Below the pieces are notes generated by a model that saw nothing but the letters and a program-made list of their open reading frames with translations, did no database searches and was not told the origin of the DNA. A program made the position numbers and the translations under genes. Positions 1 to 12,058 of a stretch of 64,000 bases of DNA are shown here, one piece after another. Each line of letters starts with the position of its first letter. The stretch's first letter is position 1. The DNA is from Panicum virgatum. Taxonomy: Eukaryota > Streptophyta > Magnoliopsida > Poales > Poaceae. Location of the stretch: contig NC_053146.1 in NCBI RefSeq assembly GCF_016808335.1, positions 40,668,470-40,732,469 on the forward strand, given 5' to 3'.

Positions 1-450
1 CAAAGTGATAACAAATTTCACATAATCATGACAGGTATGGTGTCAGCTATAATTGCATTGCAAGACAGCAAGAGTTCAGCCCATGTATGAAATTGAGATT
101 TTCTTTTCTTTGTTTTGCTCCAAGCTGAAATCCTAGCATATAGAAAACAAAGTCTAAACATAAGGCATGCCTTAAACACTGCTTACTACAACTATTTATT
201 AGAATGTGCGATAACATACAGATGCATATCCATTGGCAGTTAATGGGTAGATCTTACTTCTAAGTTATGTTCTTCATGTAGCAAAATACGAATTGCTACA
301 TGCACTTCGGGTATTTACTAGTTTTTATGCATGCTAAAGCTCAAAGAAGCAGGTTCCCTAATTGTGGTCTGAAACCTATCATAGTGTAATATGAAGCTTG
401 TGGAAAAATTGCGCAACTTGAAACTGGTACGCAAGTGATTGATGCCAGAC
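1..450. other. Probable intron of the HOTHEAD-like gene; nothing else seen
   Basis: No coding similarity is visible on either strand. The preceding minus-strand exon stops matching the GMC oxidoreductase family near base 451, and the C-terminal third of the protein is not found here. This stretch is therefore most simply the intron before the next exon, which would lie left of the window. Confidence 0.5.
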
Positions 451-3400
451 CTCGGCGGACATGATTCCATGGTGGCAGTGGACACTCTCTGATGACTGGC
501 CAAAACCGCTGCTAGCCTCAATAAACACACCTTCTTCAGTTATTCCAACAGTTTCAATGAGGGACTGCCGTGGAGGGCTTCTTGTGGGTATGAAGATGGA
601 GTTCATGGGGTTGTCAGCCATCCCTTTACCCACATATTTATTATGGAGAACCACAGGAATGTTATGGCTTTTGAGGTGGTTCTTCGGTCCAATTCCGCTG
701 AGCAGAAGCAACTGGGGGGTCCCGATTGCACCAGCAGATACAATTATTTCGCTATCTTTTTTGTTGTTCAGAAATGCTTGGTGGTGCCCGCCATTTTCAT
801 CAGTGAATTGGACTCCAATGGCCCTTGGCTTCAGGCATCCTGCATCAGAAATGATGTTTCTGAGAATGGTACGTATTGACTGCAGTTTCTAGTCTTTCTA
901 TTATTTGTATTTCAATAACTCTACTGATTTGTAACAGACACAGCTTAGGAAGGTTGGATGCATATGTCCTTAATGATTACCTTGTCGTGAGTCGAACACT
1001 ATCCTGTGCACACTAGCATGGAGCAGCACCCTCAGGTTGTTAGGATCTCCAGCTGCAAGTAAGTCAGCAGCCGTGTGGCGGTACCCAGTCTCGTCAAAAA
1101 TGGTGCCCCCCACTTTTGTCCCAGAAACATGATCGTAGGTATACCCATTGAAAGGGGCTACACCTGCTTGTAGCAGCCCATCCCGTAATGCAGCCTGCCA
1201 AGGCGCAATCTTAGGCCACTGGACAATCTTCTCCTCAACCCAAGGGAAGGACTTGTTCACCAGTTCTTCATCCCAGCCGACCTGCTGGATGAAGCTGTTG
1301 GTACAGTAATACAGGTATGTAAGTCACAGAAACTGAATTACCAACAGGAATATTGTGCAAAAGAAATATTGCACCTTTTGATCAATGAATTTTCCTAATT
1401 TAGGTTCATGAAAACTATTAAAAATAAGTGATGTCTTGGTAGGTTGATCTTGATTCTAGTTGTAGTTGGCCTGAGCTGTACAGGGGCTAGGTTATTTCTC
1501 AGGCTGTCCAGTCAACATAGTTACCATAGTCCATAGCATCAAAGCAATTATGACCCCATGTGATATTGTTTTGTTGCCTCTTTTAAATCTAGGTTGCTGT
1601 TGTAGACTGTAGTGGTACATAGCCGTATGACTCTAACAAGAAACACGAGATGGTATTTAAAAGGTTTGTTGGGAGAGAACCACAGCATGTGTTACCCGCA
1701 GCGCTAGTCGCATCTTGACACTAACAAAGCTGAAGCACTTCAAAACACACTAATCTAGTATCTGAATGTTTCTCTTTAAGTAATCAGGTTATCATGAAAC
1801 ACTCTTTTGTATGCTATTTCTCAAGAATCAGAACTATAGCTGATTTTAGAACTGTTCCTGTGATGGTGCCCTAAAACTAGAACATGTCCAACGAGAATCA
1901 TCATGTCCAGGGGGACAGAGAAATATATGATACATTCAAGTGCAGCGTTTGAGTGTCCCCTTTGCTGCAAGTGTAGGAGATAGTATATTGTAAGTCTTTC
2001 GTGCCGGTTTTGCTATGGTTGCTAGCTGCTTTGGCATGCATTTGGCTTATGCCGTGTTTAGTTCCCAAATTCAAAGTTCCAAAATTTTTTTCCGGCACCT
2101 GCATGGAGACTTAAATCTAGACGAAATAAAAGGCGCATTCCACAGTTTGCTTATAAATCGCGAGACGAATCTAATGAATTTAATTAGGCCATAATTAGAC
2201 GGATCATTAATTAGGATCATTAAATTCGTCTCACAAATCTAATGAACTTAATTAGGTCATAATTCTACAGTAATGGCGGATTAATTAGAATCATTAAATT
2301 CGTCTCACGATTTACAGACGAGTTCTGTAATTAATTTTGTGATTAGTCTATATTTAGTACTTCAAATATAGAAAGATGCTCTTTTAAAAACTTTACGGGA
2401 GGCAACTAAACAGAGCCTTACTTGATAGTTTCTTTTCTCTGTGAGTGAGTTGGTGTAAGTGCCTATAGGCTATATCCTGAGGGTCCTATTTGCCTGAAAC
2501 ATTTCATTATGGATAACTGAATGCTATTGAGGACAGTGATCTGTAGATAGGCGTTTACTTGTTCTTGGCTTCTTGCTGAATGTTTCTGTACACTTGCTAA
2601 GATGCAGAGTAATAGTAGCAGATAGTAGCAGTGTGCTAGCAGTCAGGCAGACCTTACCATTTATTTCATCCTGTCGCTATCACTGCTCTCTATTTACCCT
2701 AGAACTGACTCTACAGTCGTGAAAGTGACTGGTCAGTGTGCTGCTGTGAGCCCGTTTAGTTTCCAAACAAGAAATTTTTTGGGTGTCACGTCAATGTTTG
2801 ACGTGATGTCGGGAGGGTTTTTTCGAACACTAATTAAAAAACTAATTTCAGAACTCACTTGGAAACCGCGAGACGAATCTTTTAAGGCATTTGACCGCAT
2901 CATTAGCACATGTGGATTACTGTAGCACTTATGACTAATCATGCACAAATTAGGCTCAAAAGATTCGTCTCGTCGTGTACATCCAAACTGTGTAATTAGT
3001 TTTGTTATTTAATTACATTTAGTGCTTCATACATGTGTTCAAAGGGGAGGTGAAAATTTTTAGGTGAAAAACTGCTGGCTGGCTGATGAATAGTATTCGG
3101 CTGGTAGAATGAATATTATTATGTGAGAGGAAATAAACCGAGACAAGTCGAGAACCGATCAGCCGAACAGGCCCATAAGCTAATAAGGCCCGTTTAGTTT
3201 CCAAATTTGTTTTTACAGTACCCATCACATCAAATTTTTAAACACATGTATGAAACATTAAATATAGTTAAAAAAATAACTAATTACACAGTCTGACTGA
3301 TTCCCACGAGATAATCTAACGACGTTAATTAATCCATAATTGGACATTAATTATCAAGTAACAACGAAACGTGATACAGTACCCAAACTTTTTCACCAAC

Positions 3401-4518
3401 TAAACACACCCTAAGCTAAACTTTGATTTCAACCTGTGCACTTGCTCTCTTGTACGTGCAGTGGCCTGCCCACTTATGCAGTGGCAGTAAAAAAACTGAA
3501 ATCGTTTTTCAGGTAAAAATCTTCTTGTTTGTCATGCACAGGGGGAGCTATCACACTCAGTATAGATCATAATGCTGCAGTATATCATGCATCCAATGCA
3601 TTGCATACCTTGAGCTGGCCCGGCTGTAGAAGCCAGCATTGATACAGGTGCCACCGCCCAACACCCTCGCCCGGGCATTGATGACGCCATCGGTGGAGAT
3701 GAAGGCCTGCGCCGCCGAGTCCGGCGCCATATTCAGCAGCCCGATGTGGAAGTTCTCCATGTAGGAGACGTTGCGGTTGCCATATGGGGAGCCTCCTCTC
3801 TCCAGCAGCAGCACCTTGTACTTGAGGGACAGCGTCGCCGCCAGTGGGCAGCCGGCGGTGCCTCCACCGATGACAATGTAGTCGTACGTCGCCGGGCACC
3901 CCGTGGGGTAGCTGCTGGCCTTCCGGAGAGGAGGGAGGTTCTTCAAGGGGAACTGCTTCTTGCCTACAAGGACAGACGGTTACGTTGTTACCGTTAACTG
4001 AAACTGAGCCTATCACTTTTTGGCGGAACATGTTTTTGATCTGATTGACGAGCTTACATGAGCTCATGGCATAAGGCTCTGACATTGTGCCACCGTGGAT
4101 GACATACCAGGTGCGTATCTTTTTATATTCTTGTCTGTTGCTATTTCTTCCTAAACATTAATTTATTCAATATATATAAATACGTGATTGATAGCCTAAC
4201 AGATGGTCTGCCACTTCAGCATTCTGAAACGATAGTGGCAGACGCCAACAGGTGAGATGATAGCCTTAAACAAAAGCCACCGACTACAATGACAGAAGAT
4301 GGCGGAAAGAGAAGAGAGTTTTCTGAATAACTCTGAAGGAAACAAGAAAACAGAAAGGTGGGAAACATATCTTCAGCGCTTCTAAGAAAGACAATCTTTC
4401 ACTTTCAGCATTGCAGTATCAGAATGTGAAAGAGGCGCTCACCATGGGACAGCTCGAAGAGCCAGAGGAGGCACGCCAGGAGCTTGAAGAAGAGCACCGC
4501 TCCCCTGCTCAACGCCAT
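451..4518 (-). CDS. HOTHEAD-like GMC oxidoreductase, 5' part (4 exons visible)
   Basis: FAD-dependent GMC oxidoreductase of the HOTHEAD type. The family is known for oxidising long-chain omega-hydroxy fatty acids in cutin and cuticle formation. Proposed exons on the minus strand are 4518-4443, 3963-3609, 1294-981 and 839-451, joined in frame (1134 nt, 378 codons). Junctions one to three have GT donors and AG acceptors. The last donor (GTCTGG) is weak, so the 451 boundary is less certain. The start at 4518 gives a hydrophobic signal peptide (MALSRGAVLFFKLLACLLWL). Exon 2 holds the FAD-binding motif YDYIVIGGGTAGCPLA and the GMC signature RVLGGGTCINAGFYSR. Exon 4 holds the second signature GAIGTPQLLLLSGIGP. 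The family is about 580 residues, so roughly 200 C-terminal residues, with the catalytic His region, are left of the window. In the first signature I expect Ser where this copy has Cys. No stop or frameshift is seen in the four exons. Confidence 0.85.
2050..2417. mobile_element. Tourist-like MITE in intron 2 of the HOTHEAD-like gene
   Basis: The element has inverted ends built on GTTTAGTT (TGCCGTGTTTAGTT at the left; its counterpart AACTAAACAGAGCC at the right). TTA duplications flank it at 2047-2049 and 2418-2420, as expected for PIF/Harbinger-type MITEs. The interior has repeated blocks around TTCGTCTC. It encodes nothing. Confidence 0.7.
2750..3070. mobile_element. Partial MITE of the same GTTTAGTT family
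   Basis: It starts with GCCCGTTTAGTTTCC and carries the family interior (AGACGAATC, AAAAGATTCGTCTCG, TTCATACATGTGTTC). The right-hand inverted end is not recognisable, so the element is truncated or decayed and its right limit is approximate. Confidence 0.55.
3187..3411. mobile_element. Tourist-like MITE, 225 bp
   Basis: The ends GGCCCGTTTAGTT and AACTAAACACACCC form the terminal inverted repeat. TAA target duplications lie at 3184-3186 and 3412-3414. It sits in intron 2 of the HOTHEAD-like gene and is non-coding. Confidence 0.7.
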
Positions 4519-4872
4519 TGGACTGAACCTTGAGAAGCCTCCACCAAGAAAGCCAAGGAAGAGCTCTTCACCAGCAACAGGCCAGCTGCTCGACCTGCCG
4601 CCCTCCCTCAACCCTCTGCTCCCCACCTCTCAACCTCGCTTGCCGCGTTCGAGCTGGTTTATGTAGCCAGCCCGGCGTGGTGCGTTGGAGACTTTCGAGT
4701 GCTTGAAGGAAGGCAACATCAGAGTGCTGGCTGAGGGTGCATTGAAGAGAGCTCACCGGCTGCAGTAAGGGCCATTCAATGCCGAGGGAGCACTACCTTG
4801 GTACAACTGGGATTTATGGGCTTCATCAACCAACCAACCATCACAAAGCTGCGGCGATGGCGCCCCTCCTAA

Positions 4873-5162
4873 GGGCTTGTTTGGCAGGGTTTCGGCTTCT
4901 CCAAAAATAGCTCCGACTCTGGCTCTTCAGATGGAGCGGTTTCTCTGGTAGAGCTGGAGCCGTTTTAGAAAATGTTTAGCAAAATAGCTTCACTTGTTAG
5001 ATTGATGTGTAAGCCGTGTGAAGCCACGATTTTATGGCTTCACCTTGCCTGTGTAAGCCGCTGATGGCTTCAAAACCGGATTCACACGTGAAGCCGGTTA
5101 CCAAACGGCCGTTTGGGAGGGCTTCGCCTGGAGCCGCTCGTGAAATCCTCCCAAACAGGACT
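4873..5162. mobile_element. Tourist-like MITE just upstream of the HOTHEAD-like gene
   Basis: The ends GGGCTTGTTTGGCAGGG and CCTCCCAAACAGGACT are inverted relative to each other and flanked by TAA. The interior is rich in repeated GGCTTC/GAAGCC words that can pair. It lies about 350 bp upstream of the proposed start codon and so may be in or next to the promoter. Confidence 0.6.
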
Positions 5163-5399
5163 TAAATTGCAAGAATGACAGGCAGCACAGCTCTCCCTTT
5201 ATCTTCTCTCTCCTGCCTTTTCTTTATTGGTTCTGGTACCTGTGTTTTTGCCAATTGGTTGAGCCAACGAGTTAATATTGTTTCTTTATTTCCCCTCACC
5301 TGTTTGCTCCATTTTTTAAATGGATATACAGTGTAGGTACTGCCGCCATCCACGAGACCATGAATGCCAGCAGCAGGTAATGCGTGGTGCTGTTTTCAG

Positions 5400-5637
5400 C
5401 GCCAGTTTGTAGAAAGGGTTCCAAAAATTTTCAAGATTTTCCGTCACATCGAATCTTCGGACACATACATAGAGTATTAAATACAGTTGAAAAAAATAAC
5501 TAACTACACAGTTCAACTGGAAATGACAAGATGAATCTTTTAAGCCTAATTAGTCCATAATTGGACATTAATTACCAAATAATAACGAAAGTGCTACAGT
5601 ACCCGAATTCAAAAAATTTCATGAACTAAACACAGCC
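5400..5637. mobile_element. Partial GTTTAGTT-family MITE
   Basis: The interior words of the family (AAAATTTTCAAGATTTTCC, ATTAAATACAGTT, GTGCTACAGTACCCG) and the right end GAACTAAACACAGCC are present. The left inverted end is missing, so the left limit is approximate. Confidence 0.55.
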
Positions 5638-6626
5638 AAAATGTGTCCTGCCATCGAGAGCATCATTTGCAGGAGGAAATGTGTGCTGGCAAATCCCATG
5701 GAAGTTTGCATCCATAGATGATGGCTCAAATCAAAAGCACATGTGGCTCGTTCTCTGCTATTTGTGTTTGAGTTCGTTCATGCAACTCTCTCTAGAAGCT
5801 ATGACTAGACATACGTCATCTAGAAAAAGGAAAAAAGAAAGACTAGACATAGGGCGCACCTTACAAAGGTATGGTCAATATGATTCAAATAAACAAATTA
5901 GAATCCTTCCCCTTTCTTTTTGCAAAACATGAAAACGAGAACAGAAAGTTAAGTGAGGATATCCTATGATTGATTCATACCAAACTTGTGTTATACTTTA
6001 ATTTGTTGAAACCGGAATGTACATATATGGATTCATGTCACTAGAATCTTTAAATACAACCAATGTATTGATGGCCATAGCAAATACAATAAGTGACATT
6101 CATTGTTATATGCTTTCATTTGGTTAGGGAGTGAGCATCATCATATTTGTCGGTCACTCAAACTCAGGCCCATCAAAGACAGGCACAATGCCGGTGTTGG
6201 GCTTCTCCTGTCCATTCAATGGCTCTGATTTTTTTCAGCAGTACATGAAAACATAACTTAAAGTTAGAAATACGTACTAACTCTATATTAGACTCGGGTG
6301 CAACAAAGCAAAAAAGTGAACAGTACCAAAAGCACCATCATCAACTGCCGGCATCTATGTTGCGGCTAACAATTGATGCGCAAGAAACGAGTGAAACCGA
6401 AAGTATTACAGCTACCTTAACCGAACTAGGCTGCTCTCTTTTCATTCCCCTACAACCATGGAACCTTTGAGTTGTATAAAGAGTAAAAAAATTGAAGTAC
6501 TTAGTATTATTTTTAGCAACGCCAGCTACACTTTTCTGCTTTCCTGAGTCATCCGTGAAACTTACTATGAGTAATGTCCAGATAGATGAGCGTGGAACCT
6601 AGTGTTACAGCTATCTCACAACCGAA
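5638..6626. other. Intergenic DNA, no gene seen
   Basis: AT-rich sequence with only short, unconnected open frames. No protein family, RNA gene or clear repeat boundary was recognised. Confidence 0.6.
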
Positions 6627-6961
6627 GGCCCGGTTTGGTTTCCCTTCTAGATTTCCATGACACCCAAACCGAGAAAGAAATCTTGCATAAATAGAGTACT
6701 AAATAAAGTCTATTTGTAAAAAAATTTTATGGATGAGTGTAACTTTTCGCGACGAATCTAATAATAGTAATTAATCGATGATTGGCTACAGTGATGCTAC
6801 ATTAATCATCCTCTAATCACGTGATCAAAGGTCTTATTTGATTCGTCAGGGTTCCTAGAGCAAGAGTTCTGGAGTTGGTTTTGTAAACTGTCTTTATCTA
6901 ATATCCGCAATTAGTGGTCAAAGTGTCTTTTAGTACTTCTGGGAAGAAACTAAACGGCACT
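6627..6961. mobile_element. GTTTAGTT-family MITE, diverged
   Basis: The left end GGCCCGGTTTGGTTTCC and right end GAAACTAAACGGCAC are inverted copies, with family interior words (CGACGAATCTAATAATAG, TTGATTCGTC). A clean 3-bp target duplication could not be fixed, so limits are good to a few bases. Confidence 0.55.
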
Positions 6962-8268
6962 AAAAGTGTAGGATGCAACCATCTTTTTGGTTCCTTTGCA
7001 ACTGTGGGGTTTAATTAGCTGTCTACGTGTCTGCAGATTTTGGGGCGAAAGGGACACGGCATCTGTCCTGCTCTTTTAAGTACGGAAGGCCCACCAAGAC
7101 CCGTGCAAGGACCAGAAAGGTGCTCGGTGTGTTCTTTCCCGTTTGATGCTTTTTCCCCATCATAGTGTGATGACTATCTTTGTTACTCTCGACTGAACAG
7201 CCAAGCACCATTCATTCATCCTGTAAAGAGGATATAGGAGACCGGGATTTTTTTATTTTCCACGATCTCTGCGGTCATGATATTATTCTTAATAAACTCA
7301 ATAAAATACTGTAGCGAGTGTAACAAATCATAAAAATGTTTGTTAACAAAATAGTAGACTCTTCGAAAGACATGCGAATGAACTACGCATTCGACTCGTC
7401 GACGGCGAGGCGTCTGTAGTGATTTCGTCAATTTTAAGAATTTGCTGGCTCAGTCTTCAAAAATACTCATAAGAGTAGAGTTTATATACGTGTGTTCATA
7501 GATGGTGACTGTGCGAGGGTTGTGAGTGTCTGAGTTATATTGTGTAATTGAAAAAATGTCATGGTGCGAAATACTGGTAGTTGTTGCGAGGGACCGGTTC
7601 TCGTCATATCTCCCTTGCGATCGCGATCGAGTGTACTATTTTGGATTTGGAAAAGCTTGACGACAGGGGTTTCAAATTGGTACTTAAAATGAAAGGACGG
7701 TTTGTGCGTGTGTCATCTATCCATCACCGACCTACCTGCTACTGTCCGCTGATTCAGGCCAGGCTCATGCAAAGCAGACTTGTCATCATGTAACTGCAGG
7801 TGCTACGTGGCTCCTTGGACAGTTAGGCTCGTGTTTTACGGGGTCATTTTTTGTCTTTTCACCAAAGGGAGCTGAGCTTGGCTGCTTGTTTTTTTTTTTT
7901 TTTGAAACAGGCTGCTTGGGGTTGGGAGGCACAAGGGCATGTGAAGCGCGACCCGGCAGAATTACTGCCGGCAAAATTAGGTGAAACGTACGGGGGCAAA
8001 AAAGGAAAAAGAGGTTAGAAGCAAGCAGTAGAAGCAGCAGCGCTGGTGCCGGTCTTTCAGGTCGCACAGGTAGGCAAAGCCTCCCTGACAGCAGGATTTG
8101 ACCTGCTGCTGCTTGACGACGGTTCGCTGGTAGCTAGCCGTCCCGTCCGGTTCTGCTCCCCCGTCTGCTGTGCAGCCCTGTGCTCCCCCGTGACCGTGAG
8201 AACTGTAATCGTGCCCGGATCGCGCGAGATCTCGGAGGGGTTTTGGCAACTTCAAGCCGGTGGATTCG
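6962..8268. other. Intergenic DNA, no gene seen
   Basis: Short open frames occur (for example around 7786-8260), but none resembles a known protein or shows linked exons. A run of T lies near 7891-7903. I see no RNA gene or mobile element boundary here. Confidence 0.55.
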
Positions 8269-8499
8269 GACCCTGTTTAGTTCTAAAAATTTTCCAAGAT
8301 TTCTCATCACATCAAATTTTTAGATACATGTATAAAACATTAAATATAGTTTTAAAAAATAACTAATTGCACAATTTAGCTGGAAATAATGAGATGAATT
8401 TTTTGAGCATAATTAGTATATGATTGGACACTAATTATTAAATAAAAACAAAATGCTACTGTAGCAAAACCCAAAAAATTTCACGAACTAAACACGCCC
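8269..8499. mobile_element. Tourist-like MITE, 231 bp
   Basis: The ends GACCCTGTTTAGTTC and GAACTAAACACGCCC are inverted, with TCG flanking both sides (8266-8268 and 8500-8502). The interior has the family words ACATCAAATTTTTAGATAC and GATGAATTTTTTGAGC. Confidence 0.65.
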
Positions 8500-8524
8500 T
8501 CGGTCACTACTCGATCAGTACTAA

Positions 8525-8767
8525 GCACTTGTTTAGTTGCAAAAACTTTTGAAATTTTGATACTGTAGCACTTTCGTTTGTATTTGATAATTATTATCTA
8601 AACATGGGTTAACTAGGCTCAAAAGATTCGTCTCGCAAATTATAGACAAACTATGTAAATAGTTATTTTATCTAGCTATATTTAATACTTCATGTATGCG
8701 TTCAAAGATTCGATGTGACGAGAAATCTTATAAAGTTTTGGAATTTTGAATGCAACTAAACAAATGC
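8525..8767. mobile_element. Tourist-like MITE, 243 bp
   Basis: The ends GCACTTGTTTAGTTGC and GCAACTAAACAAATGC form an inverted repeat. TAA flanks both sides (8522-8524 and 8768-8770). It lies only 25 bp from the preceding MITE. Confidence 0.7.
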
Positions 8768-8975
8768 TAAATACCAGCCCTGGCAGGAGTTTGCATCCAA
8801 CCCATTGCGGTTGCAAGTTACTGCCTCCTGACCCATTGTTGGATCGGAGCATTGCCTCAATGCAATGCAAAGCCCCTGCAGAAAACGGGCAGCCATCTCT
8901 GCATTCCGGTGACGATCTGCCAATGCATCGCCTGGCGCAGGCACCACCAGAGCTGGCAGCCACTTCCGTGCCGAG

Positions 8976-10966
8976 CACTAGGGGAGACTGCTCCTTTGCC
9001 GTGTGCCAAAACACACGGTAAAACCCTATATGCACATGACAAAGAGCACACGGCATTCAGACGTCGACAAAGGCGTCGTTTGCCGTGTGCCATTTATCGG
9101 ACACACGGCAAAGCCTTTGCCGTGTGCCAAAGCTGACCCACGGCAAAAAAAAACAGAAAACTTGGGAAGTGGCGTGGTGGCCGCCTTTGCCGTGTGCCTG
9201 TAGACGTAGCACACGGCAAAGTATTTTTTAGAAAAGAAAAGAAAAAACCAGTGACAGCCACTGCCGCCACCATGCTGGCCACCACCACCACGCCACCGGC
9301 CGCCGTCACCACCACCACCACGCCGCCGTCACCACCACCACACCGGACAGCCAGGAGAGAAGGGGAGGGGGCGGCGCCCGTAGGATCCTGCCGGCCGCCG
9401 GCCGTGGCCGGGCCGCACCCCCATTGGCCCCGCCGGCCGCCGCTGCCCGTGGCCGGGCCGCTGCCCGTGGCCGGGCCGCTGCCCGGGACCACGCCGCCGC
9501 CGCCCGTGGCCGCGCCGTCGCCCGGGGCCGCGCCCCCGCCGGCCGCCGCCGCTCGAGGCCGCCGGGGCCGCCGCCGCCCGTGGCCGCGCCGTCGCCCGGT
9601 GCCGCGCCCCCGCCGGCCGCCGCCGCTCGAGGCCGCCGGGGCCGCCGCCGCCCGAGGCCGCCCTCGCGCGCATGCCGGGAGCGCACCGGCCGCCGCTGCA
9701 GGGAAGAAGGAGAGAGGCGCGCGAGAGAGGGAAGAAGAAGGCCGCTGGTGGGGATGGATCCGTGGGAAGGTGTTTTAGCCAATAGGAAGCCTTCGTTTCA
9801 AAGAACTGGATTGCTGACGTGGCGAGTTGTGTTTTTTTATGATATTATACTGTATTTTTGGATAGGCAAATGAACTCAAATAAAAAAGTGTTCAACTACA
9901 AAGTTTCAGATCTCAACGAGCTCTACAACTTTGGTTTAGAACTTAATTACATCCGAAGCCATTTGAAATTTTTAAAATTTTCAAATTTGAAACCAGATTA
10001 CTTATAATGTACTTTTGAAGTACTAAACAATCTCAAATAAAAAAGTTTTCAATTACAAAGATTTATATTTTGTTGAGTTTTATAACTTTCATATATAACT
10101 TATTTACCTCCGAGGTCATTTGAATATTTTAAAATTTATGATTTCAAATTAGACAACTTATAATAATATTTTAAAATATTAAACATTCTCAAATATAAAA
10201 ATTGACAACTACAAAGTTTTAGATTTCATCGAGCTGTACGACTTTGGTATAAACCTTTTTTACATATGATATCATATGAAAAAGTTTGTATTCAAATAAT
10301 ACATTCACTAACTCTCTCATATATAATCACACATATACTTCTTATGAGATGTTTCAATTTTGTAAACATCATCATGATAAAGTGTGCGCAATCTTCTCAA
10401 CTTTTTATCACAGCATCCACGTGTGATACCATCACATCAAGACAAATCTCATGATTTTTAGACTTCATTTGCTATTTTTAGAATTTTAAAATTATTTGGA
10501 CACACATTCGTGGGGGCTTTTTCTAGACAAGATGTTAAAAAATTCTTTTTATTTCATGTGTAAGGCCTCAAATTGGACTAAATAACATGAATATAATTTT
10601 TTCGCTACTTTTATTCTATTATTTGAGTCACTTGCGGTTCAAATTTGACTTGATTAAAAAATTGCTTGAAATACAATAAATTAGTTAAATATAGTAAAAT
10701 AATTTAAAATTATACGAAATTTTAACATGGAGTACTAAATGTTGTATGTAGAGGGTAGAAAAAGTTTCGAGGTGAGAAGTGGAAAAAAATTATGACTTTG
10801 CCGTGTGCCAAAAATAACACACGGCAAATGCAAAAAGAAATGCACACGATAAAACATGGATTTTGCCTTGTGCTTTTTTTTTGCCGTGTGTTTTCGTCGT
10901 GGCACACGGCAAAGAAATACACGACAAAGACCTAGACACACGGCAAACTAGCGATTTGCCGTAGTG
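8976..10966. mobile_element. Non-autonomous CACTA transposon, 1991 bp
   Basis: The element begins CACTA (8976) and ends TAGTG (10966). GAG target duplications lie at 8973-8975 and 10967-10969. Subterminal repeats of the words TTTGCCGTGTGCC and GGCACACGGCAAAG occur many times near both ends (about 8995-9225 and 10795-10960). The interior joins a very GC-rich block (9240-9770) to AT-rich DNA (9780-10790). No transposase is encoded. The long frames through the GC-rich block are low-complexity Ala/Pro/Arg/Gly and are open in several frames at once, so I do not call a gene. Confidence 0.85.
9501..9650. repeat. GC-rich tandem repeat, about 74-bp unit, two copies
   Basis: A block beginning CGCCCGTGGCCGCGCCGTCG at 9501 recurs at 9575 with one visible difference (CCCGGGG versus CCCGGTG). 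A shorter repeat of GCCCGTGGCCGGGCCGCT lies just to the left (about 9445-9485). Both are inside the small CACTA element. Confidence 0.7.
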
Positions 10967-10969
10967 GAG

Positions 10970-12053
10970 CGGCCGGCGGCGCCCCCCACATTAGATTTGG
11001 AGTTTTAAAACCCGCTGGCCCTAGCCCTCCCCTCCCTCCTCGACTCAGCAAGGACCGACCCAGGGCCAGCGCGGCTTGAATTCTACGTATTACGCTGCTG
11101 GTTGCCCGTGGCAGTGCCAGTTGGGGATCTGGCATTGGCACTCGCGACCTAACCCCGCGACCCCCACCCTGCCACGGAATTCAATGGCGAATCGTCAATA
11201 GGAAAAGACATGCATGAAACTTCTAGGCCTTGTTTGCACTGCATTGCATTGCGCCCTCGTGATCGAGCTCCGATAAAGTTGAAGAACCTCGTCGCCGGCA
11301 ATTGCAGTGACGGTTGAGCTGGTGGCGGACGATTGGTCTATCATTGACAGTGTTCGGCTATCCTACAATCAGTTGTTTTTGACTGGAGCTAGCAGTAGCC
11401 CGCCTGTCTGCTTACAGCAGCCACTGTAGCAGCCAGCAGCCGGATTTAGACCATCCGAATGGAGATTGTGTGAGCGTTAACAGCAGTCTCGGCCGGCCCC
11501 GGGCTCGATCTTCGGTGGGAAGTCCTCCGCCGGTCACGAGGGTAGACACACCAGTTAGCACCACGGTCCACGTACGGCGGTACGGTACGACGGCGACTGT
11601 TCACGGCGGCCGGGCTGGCCGGTCTCATGAAACGGATGCTGCTGCTATGCTACCAAGTCATATGCTGCCTGCGCGCGCACGACCGAGCCATCCAGGCGGC
11701 GGGTGGGGCTTGTAAATGCGGCCGCGTGCAGCGCGCACCACGCAGGCGGCAGGAGCAGAGCTAGCCCGCCCGGGCGGGCTATGCACTGAGCCGATCACGG
11801 CGACGATGCGCGTAAATGAGATGCAGCCGGCAGGAAGAGGCCACATGGGGGATAGGGGCTAGCTGCTGGACCTCGACGTGAGCGGTGCGGTGTGTGCCAC
11901 CGGTTCGCTTTGCTCCCGCCGGGCGCTCGCCCGTGCTCTCCGCTGTACTATCTCCGATGCTTTACACTCCTTTTTTTTGCGAGGACGATGCTTTACACTT
12001 GTGCTGCTTGGCGCTGCTAGCTGCCAATTTTTTTTCTACAATACGCGCGCAGC
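10970..12053. other. Intergenic DNA, no gene seen
   Basis: Moderately GC-rich sequence with short unlinked open frames. No protein family, RNA gene or bounded mobile element was recognised. Confidence 0.5.
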
Positions 12054-12058
12054 GTATA

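Noticed and set aside
3585..4085. A 166-codon minus-strand frame overlapping exon 2 of the HOTHEAD-like gene
   Set aside because: It is a shifted reading of the real exon, which has the FAD-binding motif in another frame and proper splice junctions.
9194..9873. Several overlapping long frames (up to 194 aa) on both strands in the GC-rich block
   Set aside because: They are low-complexity Ala/Pro/Arg/Gly, open together because of GC content and a tandem repeat, and lie inside a non-autonomous CACTA.
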